This document shows positions 7,494-12,351 of a DNA stretch of 12,351 nucleotides, in pieces; the stretch's first letter is position 1, and each line of letters begins with the position of its first letter. The DNA is taken from assembly GCA_023231445.1 (NCBI GenBank), contig JALNVF010000098.1, positions 1 to 12,351 of the forward strand. The letters are read 5' to 3'. The position numbers were made by a program, and so were the translations under genes. The notes below the pieces were generated by a model, which ran no database searches, had not been told where the DNA came from, and saw only the letters and a list, made by a program, of their open reading frames with translations. Source of the DNA: Treponema sp. Lineage in GTDB: Bacteria; Spirochaetota; Spirochaetia; Treponematales; Treponemataceae.

Positions 7494-7515
7494 TAAACAA
7501 GTTTATAGCATAAAC
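7494..7515. repeat. Overlapping inverted repeats, candidate operator
   Basis: TAAAC-AA-GTTTA (7494-7505) and GTTTAT-AGC-ATAAAC (7501-7515) are two perfect inverted repeats sharing the GTTTA half. They fall just downstream of the predicted start of the envelope operon transcript, where a dimeric winged-helix repressor could block transcription. Binding by the regulator at 7044-7346 is inference. Confidence 0.45.
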
Positions 7516-7529
7516 CTATTTATATAACA

Positions 7530-7558
7530 AATATACAAAAGTATACCGGGGATGTCAA
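7530..7558 (-). promoter_or_regulatory. Sigma70-type promoter of the envelope operon
   Basis: On the minus strand, TTGACA (7558-7553) and TATATT (7535-7530) are separated by exactly 17 nt. That is a perfect -35 and a five-of-six -10. Transcription would start near 7523, giving a leader of about 177 nt before the regulator start, or about 43 nt before the ATG at 7480. The downstream genes are closely packed with no other clear promoter seen, so this probably drives the whole run from 7480 down to 1671. Confidence 0.75.
7532..7545. repeat. Inverted repeat overlapping the -10 box
   Basis: TATAC-AAAA-GTATA is a perfect 5-4-5 inverted repeat lying over part of the -10 box and the adjoining spacer of the envelope operon promoter. 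This is a classic position for a repressor site. It differs in sequence from the repeats at 7494-7515, so it may be a different site or an AT-rich coincidence. Confidence 0.35.
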
Positions 7559-7601
7559 GAATTCAGTAGACAGGTTTTACCGTATCAACGTTTCTTTTTC
7601 A

Positions 7602-7631
7602 TTGACACATAAAAAAATTCCATAGTAGTAT
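7602..7631 (+). promoter_or_regulatory. Possible promoter of the acetyltransferase gene
   Basis: TTGACA at 7602-7607 is a perfect -35. The best -10 is TAGTAT at 7626-7631 (four of six, 18-nt spacer). The start of transcription would then be about 8 nt from the ATG at 7646, leaving almost no leader and no good Shine-Dalgarno sequence. It is divergent from the envelope operon promoter, with the two -35 boxes about 44 nt apart. Confidence 0.45.
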
Positions 7632-7645
7632 ATGTCGGATATAGT

Positions 7646-8155
7646 ATGAATGACATGCAGTTTAAACCGGTACTCGAATCACAGACAGATCAGGCTTACA
7701 TGATCTTATGCAGAAGGATCGATGAATTAATAACGAAAAATACCGGACAATATACAGCCTGTTATCCGGACAAGGCAACATACATCAACCGCAATAATAA
7801 TAATGAAAACTGGTGCTTATTGAATGATTCCGGAATAGTCGGGATTGTTTCATTAACAAAAAATATGATTCCTGAAGAATGGCAGGGAATATACAACTCT
7901 TCTTCAAATTACTGGCTGAGCAGTTTCTTTGTGGATACTACAGAAAAAGGTAACGGATACGGCGGAATTATACTGAAAGAATGTATAAAACAGGCAAAAA
8001 TCGAAGGAATAAAAGAAATACTTCTTGACTGTTATATGGATTCGGTTTTTTTGGTACCATATTATGAAAAAAATGGTTTTGTAAAAATCGCTGAAAAAAG
8101 ATTTAAATACGGAGCAAGAGAATTTTCTGCAGGGCTGATGAATAAAAAAATATAA
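7646..8155 (+). CDS. GNAT-family N-acetyltransferase
   Basis: This 169-residue cytoplasmic protein transfers an acetyl group from acetyl-CoA to an unidentified amine. The acetyl-CoA-binding motif A is seen at about 91-118: a strand LSSFFVD followed by KGNGYGGIILKECI, matching the R/Q-x-x-G-x-G/A loop and helix. Motif B is seen near 139-148 (YYEKNGFVKI), the usual 'Y-x-K-x-GF' ending of the fold. The N-terminal half is polar and Asn-rich (NRNNNNEN at about 48-55). The start at 7646 has only a weak GGA upstream; a second ATG at 7655 would shorten the protein by three residues. The gene is visibly more AT-rich than the oxidoreductase genes to its right. It is 52 nt from the DUF1848 gene and may share a transcript with it. 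Substrate unknown. Confidence 0.85.
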   Translation: MNDMQFKPVLESQTDQAYMILCRRIDELITKNTGQYTACYPDKATYINRNNNNENWCLLNDSGIVGIVSLTKNMIPEEWQGIYNSSSNYWLSSFFVDTTEKGNGYGGIILKECIKQAKIEGIKEILLDCYMDSVFLVPYYEKNGFVKIAEKRFKYGAREFSAGLMNKKI

Positions 8156-8207
8156 AGTCACTGTTTATGACAACGTGCGTATATAAAAAAATCAGAGGAA
8201 CAGTAGT

Positions 8208-9146
8208 ATGATTTTAAGCGTTTCCCGCAGGACGGATATTCCGGCTTTCTATGCAGACTGGTTTTATGAACGGATCAGGGAAGGATTTGTCGAGATCCGC
8301 AATCCTGTGAATATGCATCAGGTTTCTAAAATAAGACTTTCTCCTGACCGGATTGAATGCATCGTGTTCTGGACAAAAAATCCGTCACAAATGTTTATAG
8401 ATAACCTCAGTATGCTGGATACACTCGGTTATACATATTATTTTCAGTTTACTGTTACTCCGTATAATTCGCAGATCGAGGAGAATGTCCCCGGGAAAAA
8501 AATTGTCATGCAGACATTCCGTCAGCTTTCTGAAAAAACAGGAAAGGAAAAAATTATCTGGCGGTATGATCCAGTATTCCTTAGTGATATATATACGATT
8601 GACTATCATGTCCGGTATTTTGATTACATTGCTTCAAAACTGTCAGGGTATACTGATAAATGTATCATCAGTTTTATAGACACCTATCCCAAAATACGAA
8701 AACGGCTTGAAGCTGCTCATATTCGCGAATTATCGTCAGATGAAATGTATAAACTGGGAGACAGATTCTCCGAAACAGCAGAAAAATATAATTTAAAACT
8801 GGAGACTTGCTGCGAAAATATTAATCTTGAACGAATCGGCATTGAACACGGACATTGTATAGACGGCCGGCTGATCAACAGAATCAGAAATAACCACTTC
8901 ATTTTTAAAAAAGACAAAACGCAGCGGAAAAACTGCCAGTGCAGTACAAGCATAGATATAGGAGCATACAATACCTGCCGTCATAACTGTATCTACTGCT
9001 ATGCAGACTGGCCACACAAAATAAACGAAAAAAACACGGTCTGTAATCAGTCTAGTCCGTTGTTATGCTCCGAATTACAGCCGGCCGATATACTTACGGA
9101 CCGGAAAATAACACTTTGTCCGGTTGAAGAACAGAAACTGTTTTAA
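8208..9146 (+). CDS. DUF1848 protein with C-terminal radical-SAM-like cysteines
   Basis: This 312-residue cytoplasmic protein belongs to the uncharacterised DUF1848 family. It opens with the family hallmark ILSVSRRTDIPAFYADWF, then VEIRNPVN, IVFWTKNP, YYFQFTVTPY, IIWRYDP and FIDTYPK in the usual order. The C-terminal part has C243-x-C245 followed by C257-x3-C261-x2-C264 (CRHNCIYCYA), the same spacing as the 4Fe-4S/SAM motif of radical SAM enzymes but placed at the C-terminal end. Pfam notes this likeness for the family. The cysteine set is complete here, so a bound iron-sulfur cluster is likely; catalysis is unproven. AGAGGA about 9 nt before the ATG supports the start. Its length is normal for the family. 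It stands between the acetyltransferase and the oxidoreductase promoter, and neither neighbour reveals its role. Confidence 0.9.
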   Translation: MILSVSRRTDIPAFYADWFYERIREGFVEIRNPVNMHQVSKIRLSPDRIECIVFWTKNPSQMFIDNLSMLDTLGYTYYFQFTVTPYNSQIEENVPGKKIVMQTFRQLSEKTGKEKIIWRYDPVFLSDIYTIDYHVRYFDYIASKLSGYTDKCIISFIDTYPKIRKRLEAAHIRELSSDEMYKLGDRFSETAEKYNLKLETCCENINLERIGIEHGHCIDGRLINRIRNNHFIFKKDKTQRKNCQCSTSIDIGAYNTCRHNCIYCYADWPHKINEKNTVCNQSSPLLCSELQPADILTDRKITLCPVEEQKLF

Positions 9147-9150
9147 ACAG
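9138..9150. repeat. Perfect palindrome over the DUF1848 stop codon
   Basis: CTGTTT-T-AAACAG is a perfect 6-1-6 palindrome that contains the stop codon of the DUF1848 gene and ends 17 nt upstream of the -35 box of the oxidoreductase promoter. The one-base loop and the lack of a T run make an RNA terminator unlikely. It could be a protein-binding site. Confidence 0.3.
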
Positions 9151-9167
9151 ATCTAACCGTATTTTGC

Positions 9168-9196
9168 TTGAAAACAGCGCAGGACAGACGTATACT
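9168..9196 (+). promoter_or_regulatory. Sigma70-type promoter of the oxidoreductase operon
   Basis: TTGAAA (9168-9173) and TATACT (9191-9196) are separated by exactly 17 nt, each close to consensus. The implied start near 9203 gives a leader of about 43 nt, ending in a strong GGAGG six bases before the ATG at 9246. Confidence 0.7.
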
Positions 9197-9245
9197 AAAA
9201 AGGATATGGCAATTCTGTCGTTTTTATTTTGTACGGAGGCTATAG

Positions 9246-10931
9246 ATGGAAAGTTATTCAGTGGTCCTGTCTGGAGAAGCCGGACAGGGATTGAAAACAA
9301 TTGAGACGCTGTTCATGAAACTGCTGCGTCAAAGCGGATATTACGCATTCATGACGAAGGAATTGATGTCACGGGTCCGCGGAGGCAATAATACGACGGA
9401 ACTGCGTATTTCCTCGGGCCCGGTATATGCCTTTACGGACAGAATCGATCTGCTGATCGTGCTCGGGAAAAAAGGAATCAGACGCCTTGAAAAACGGCTG
9501 TCGCCCGATACAATCATAACAGGAGAATCGGACCATCTGAGCGATACAAACGTCCCCTGCCGGAAAATTCCGCTTCCGGTACAGGAAAACCTTGCAGATC
9601 TCGGAGGTACCCTGTATGCAAATACGCTCGTAAGCGGGCTGCTGTGTGCGCTTTTCTCGTGCAGCCCGGAAACAGCATACCGTCTTATAAGCGAACGGTT
9701 CGCAAAAAAAGGAACGGACATTGTCGAAAAGAACAAAGCTGCGTTCGAACGCGGTATGAAACTCGCGGAGACGATTCCACTCCGTGCCAGTCTGAAAAAG
9801 GATGAAACAATTGCAACGCGTTTTAAGGCGCTGAGCGGAACAGAGGCCGTCGGAATCGGCGCGCTTGCGGGTGGATGCAACTTTATCGCTTCCTACCCCA
9901 TGTCACCCGGCACCGGCGTGCTTGCATTCATGGCTTCTCATGCCGACAAGTACGGTGTCATAACAGAACAGGCAGAAGACGAACTTTCGGCACTTAATAT
10001 GGAACTGGGTGCATGGTACGCTGGTGCCCGGGCTATGGTCACGACGTCGGGCGGCGGCTTTGCGCTCATGACCGAAGCACTCAGTCTTGCAGGCTGTATA
10101 GAATCTCCTGCCGTAATCCATATTGCGCAGCGTCCAGGTCCTGCGACAGGACTACCGACGAGGACGGAACAGGGTGATCTGAATCTTGCGCTGTACGCAG
10201 GACACGGTGATTTTCCCCGCGTCATTTATGCACCGGGCACACTGCAGGAAGGTGTTGAACTGGCCCGCAGAGCATTCGACACAGCGGACAAGTTTCAGGT
10301 ACCCGTCATTCTGCTTACCGACCAGTATTTTCTGGACAGTGAAGGGATTATTCCAAAAATTGACTTTACACAAAACCACATCACGCAGCACATAACTGAA
10401 ACAGCAGCAGACTACCGGCGGTATGCAATGACGCCGTCCGGTATCTCTCCGCGCGGCATTCCCGGATACGGAAAAGGAATCGTACGTGTCGACAGCGACG
10501 AACATACTGATGAAGGTCTCATCACGGAAGATGCGGACGTCCGTACCGCTATGACCGACAAACGTATGCGGAAACTGGCGCAGCTTCAGGATGTCGAACC
10601 TGAACTTACCGGCAGCGGGAACTATGAAACGCTTGTCGTCGGCTGGGGATCAACATACGGTGCAGTCCGCGAAGCACTTGAACGGCTGGGCCGGAAAGAT
10701 ATCGCATTTGCGCATTTTTCGCAGGTGTATCCGGTTCCAAAAAGCGCAAAAAAACTGCTTGCACGCGCAAAGCGGAAAATACTCATAGAAGACAATGTAA
10801 CCGGACAGTTCGGTAATCTGATCAGGCAGGAACTGCTCACGGATTTTGACACACGGATACTCAAATACAACGGCATGCAGTTCTCCGTCGAAGAACTGGT
10901 ACAAAAGATCGGGGAGGCTGTAAAATTATGA
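9246..10931 (+). CDS. korA: 2-oxoacid:ferredoxin oxidoreductase, gamma-alpha fusion subunit
   Basis: This 561-residue protein is the fused gamma plus alpha subunit of a cytoplasmic enzyme that oxidatively decarboxylates a 2-oxoacid to an acyl-CoA and reduces ferredoxin. Residues about 1-185 are the gamma domain, with GEAGQG at 10-15 and RVRGGNNTTELR. Residues about 195-430 are the pyrimidine-binding half of the thiamine-diphosphate site, with YPMSPGTG, an EDELSALNMELGAWYAGARA run, TSGGGFALM and RPGPATGLPTRTEQGDL. The C-terminal 100 residues form domain II. The length and domain order match KorA-type fusions. GGAGG sits six bases before the start. The gene overlaps the beta subunit by ATGA. 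No delta (ferredoxin-like) subunit gene is nearby, which fits two-subunit KorAB-type enzymes. Whether the substrate is 2-oxoglutarate or another 2-oxoacid cannot be read from sequence alone, so the symbol is a family label. Confidence 0.93.
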   Translation: MESYSVVLSGEAGQGLKTIETLFMKLLRQSGYYAFMTKELMSRVRGGNNTTELRISSGPVYAFTDRIDLLIVLGKKGIRRLEKRLSPDTIITGESDHLSDTNVPCRKIPLPVQENLADLGGTLYANTLVSGLLCALFSCSPETAYRLISERFAKKGTDIVEKNKAAFERGMKLAETIPLRASLKKDETIATRFKALSGTEAVGIGALAGGCNFIASYPMSPGTGVLAFMASHADKYGVITEQAEDELSALNMELGAWYAGARAMVTTSGGGFALMTEALSLAGCIESPAVIHIAQRPGPATGLPTRTEQGDLNLALYAGHGDFPRVIYAPGTLQEGVELARRAFDTADKFQVPVILLTDQYFLDSEGIIPKIDFTQNHITQHITETAADYRRYAMTPSGISPRGIPGYGKGIVRVDSDEHTDEGLITEDADVRTAMTDKRMRKLAQLQDVEPELTGSGNYETLVVGWGSTYGAVREALERLGRKDIAFAHFSQVYPVPKSAKKLLARAKRKILIEDNVTGQFGNLIRQELLTDFDTRILKYNGMQFSVEELVQKIGEAVKL

Positions 10932-11785
10932 CAAAAACACGTTTTGACTGCGATCCGGATACCGATATCGCGTGGTGCCCCGGCTGCGGCAACTACCCGC
11001 TGCTTGCAATTCTGAAAGAAGCGCTTGAAGAACTCGACATTGACCCGTCGCAGCTCGTTATTTCATCAGGAATCGGACAGGCGGCAAAAATGCCGCAGTA
11101 CGTACACAGCAATTTCTTTAACGGACTGCACGGAAGGGCCGTTCCCGTAGCAACTGCAATAAAGGCGGTAAATCCGTCTCTCACCGTCATAGCTGAAGGC
11201 GGCGACGGTGACATGTACGGAGAGGGTGGTAACCATTTTATACATGTCATCAGACGGAACCCCGACATTACGCATCTTGTACACGACAACATGGTGTACG
11301 GACTCACACAGGGACAGGCCTCCCCTACCAGCCCGAGGGGAATGAAAACACCAGTACAGACGGACGGTGTCATTGCCGAACCGTTTAATCCGCTCGCTGC
11401 AGCCCTGTCGATCGGAGCACCGTTCGTTGCACGCGCATTCACCGGCGATGCGGAACTGACAAAAACCATCATAAAAGAAGCAGTCCGGTACAAAGGGTAT
11501 GCGCTTGTCGACATTCTTGATCCGTGTGTATCTTTCAATAAGACGAATACGTTCAAATGGTATAAGGAGCATACGTACCGACTGACTGACTCGTGGGATG
11601 CGTCGGACCGTATGAAAGCACTTGAAAAAGCGTTCGAATCGGACCCACTGCCGCTCGGCATATTCTACCGGAGGACGGACAGAAAACCGGCATTCGAAGA
11701 ACAGCTGCCGGTCTATGTGTCAGATAAATCGCCGCTCTGGACACGGTCCCGGCCGCCTGAACTGCTTGCAGAACTTATGAAATAA
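10928..11785 (+). CDS. korB: 2-oxoacid:ferredoxin oxidoreductase, beta subunit
   Basis: This 285-residue partner subunit holds the thiamine diphosphate/Mg site and the 4Fe-4S cluster. Visible are WCPGCGN (C17, C20), FNGLHGRAVPVATAIK, the thiamine-diphosphate motif GGDGD at 91-95 continuing to HDNMVYGLTQGQ, SPTSPRG, and DPCVSFN with C200. The family usually uses four cysteines for the cluster. In classic members the third lies in SGIGC; here that site is SGIGQ (Q51), as in a known subgroup. The nearby position where I recall that subgroup having Cys (before N-x-FNGLHGR) is Ser61. C8 is the only spare cysteine in the N-terminal part. It overlaps the alpha gene by 4 nt, has GGGGAGG upstream, and ends in the arm of a strong hairpin terminator. 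The family call is secure; cluster integrity is open. Confidence 0.93.
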   Translation: MTKTRFDCDPDTDIAWCPGCGNYPLLAILKEALEELDIDPSQLVISSGIGQAAKMPQYVHSNFFNGLHGRAVPVATAIKAVNPSLTVIAEGGDGDMYGEGGNHFIHVIRRNPDITHLVHDNMVYGLTQGQASPTSPRGMKTPVQTDGVIAEPFNPLAAALSIGAPFVARAFTGDAELTKTIIKEAVRYKGYALVDILDPCVSFNKTNTFKWYKEHTYRLTDSWDASDRMKALEKAFESDPLPLGIFYRRTDRKPAFEEQLPVYVSDKSPLWTRSRPPELLAELMK

Positions 11786-11831
11786 AAATGAACAGGGCCG
11801 TTCAGGATAAAGGAATGGCCCTGTTCATTTT
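11785..11831. terminator. Strong hairpin terminator, probably bidirectional
   Basis: A perfect 15-bp stem (11785-11799 with 11817-11831) contains the GC-rich core CAGGGCC/GGCCCTG, a 17-nt loop, and A and T runs at the outer ends of the arms. Read rightwards it ends the oxidoreductase operon right at the beta-subunit stop. Read leftwards the T run is a little longer (ATTTTTATTT), so it could also stop transcripts from the right-hand minus-strand gene. Confidence 0.9.
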
Positions 11832-11921
11832 AACACCCTGCAGTGATAAACATGCGGAACAATGCCTGACACTTTCAGTATTCCGTTCAGTTGTAGAAAA
11901 ACCGTGCATTGACGGAATTAA

Positions 11922-12080
11922 AATAAACAATATCACCGGAAGGAGTATGCCAGACTGCCTGAAGCGCAGACGGAAGACAAATTTCTCGTTACTATACCTG
12001 CAGCCGGATATCCCGATGAAAATTCTGCGCCCCGCCCACGGAAAAAAACGGAAGAAATCGTACACAGAAACAGGTGGTAG
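11922..12080 (+). pseudogene. Nitroreductase remnant, C-terminal end only
   Basis: The plus strand is open from just after a TAA at 11919-11921 to a TAG at 12078-12080, with no ATG near its beginning. It reads YHRKEYARLPEAQTEDKF, then a strand LVTIPAAGYPDE, a run of prolines and arginines (APRPRKKTEE) and finishes IVHRNRW. The GYP-x-E / PRKK-x-EEIVH-x-x-W ending is what I know as the C-terminal tail of NAD(P)H-dependent nitroreductase-family flavoproteins. The FMN-binding N-terminal and central parts are missing: about 50 of the expected 170-200 residues remain, and the preceding 130 nt to the terminator show no continuing match in any frame. This is therefore probably a decayed gene. The rest of 11832-12124 shows nothing else I can support. 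Confidence 0.6.
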
Positions 12081-12124
12081 ACAGATCAGTACAGGTATAT
12101 GAAGTCACTACTTTCTTTCTTATG

Positions 12125-12351
12125 TTACTCCTCCGTTTCTTCATTTCTATTTTCCAGCCAGTACTTTTTCCCGTCCGGTGTTCTTTCCAGCAGAAAATGA
12201 TCGTACATTTCCCGCCTGACAAGTGCGTAATCTCCGAACGAATGCCATCGGTTTATAATTTCATTTACTTCTCTTTCTGAATATATTTTTTCCGGTTCGA
12301 ATTTACTTCTCATATATTTAAGCACCGCTTCCTTTTCATCTTTCTTCTTCG
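12125..12351 (-). CDS. DUF2087 domain protein, C-terminal part
   Basis: The minus strand is open from the window edge to a TAA at 12127-12125, about 75 residues, with its 5' end outside. It begins KKKDEKEAVLKYMRSKF, then EPEKIYSEREVNEIINRWH, YALVRREMYDHFLLERTPDGKKYW and a glutamate-rich tail. The order 'K-x-K...vL.yl..F.p...YsE.EVN.ii.r.h.D.a.lRRel.d...leR...G..YW' is the DUF2087 consensus, a small winged-helix-like domain found alone or behind a helix-turn-helix or acyltransferase domain. What precedes it here is not visible. A GTG at 12325 could be mistaken for a start, but the family match continues upstream of it, so this is an internal codon. The gene runs towards the nitroreductase remnant and the terminator at 11785-11831. 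Confidence 0.85.
   Translation of the reverse strand, partial: KKKDEKEAVLKYMRSKFEPEKIYSEREVNEIINRWHSFGDYALVRREMYDHFLLERTPDGKKYWLENRNEETEE

Noticed and set aside
10993..11661. Long minus-strand open frame (222 codons) opposite the beta subunit
   Set aside because: It is antisense to a well-conserved gene and has a biased, Ser/Cys/Pro-rich translation typical of a mirror frame. The same applies to 9341-9880 opposite the alpha subunit.
11788..12102. Open frame of 104 codons on the plus strand after the oxidoreductase operon
   Set aside because: It starts inside the terminator stem, has no Shine-Dalgarno sequence and no recognisable composition. A different frame of the same stretch carries the nitroreductase tail.

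Overview
The window looks like chromosomal DNA of an anaerobic, two-membraned bacterium, most likely a Treponema-type spirochaete. This is an inference from gene content: envelope genes with outer-membrane character, a ferredoxin-type 2-oxoacid oxidoreductase, an HD-GYP protein, and DUF1848 and DUF2087 proteins. There is no rRNA or other phylogenetic marker. Base composition is uneven. The acetyltransferase and its flanks are visibly AT-rich, while the oxidoreductase genes are clearly richer in G and C. No insertion sequence, CRISPR array, intact tRNA or phage gene is seen.

Left part (1-1670): the tail of a CoA-binding-domain protein on the + strand runs into a convergent c-di-GMP phosphodiesterase-type HD-GYP gene on the - strand. 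The HD-GYP protein carries an unusual outward-facing domain resembling a family 2 cellulose-binding module between its two membrane segments.

Centre (1671-7560, all - strand): one compact operon is read leftwards from a strong sigma70-type promoter at 7530-7558. Its order is a possible frameshifted 51-residue membrane peptide, a winged-helix regulator, a LolD/MacB-type ATPase, two FtsX/MacB-type permeases, a LolA-fold periplasmic protein of the 'outer membrane lipoprotein-sorting' family, and an outer-membrane beta-barrel-like protein. Spacings are 26 nt or less, with several overlaps. The set has every part needed for a route from the inner membrane through the periplasm to the outer membrane, with its own regulator. 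This is the best candidate here for an undescribed system.

Right part (7600-11831, + strand): a GNAT acetyltransferase and a DUF1848 protein with a C-terminal radical-SAM-like cysteine motif are followed by a two-gene 2-oxoacid:ferredoxin oxidoreductase (gamma-alpha fusion plus beta). The oxidoreductase pair has a well-formed promoter and a 15-bp perfect terminator hairpin. Its beta subunit lacks one of the expected iron-sulfur cysteines.

Right edge (11832-12351): a 5'-truncated nitroreductase remnant on the + strand lies in what otherwise looks like an empty gap. It is followed by the C-terminal part of a DUF2087 protein on the - strand that runs off the window.
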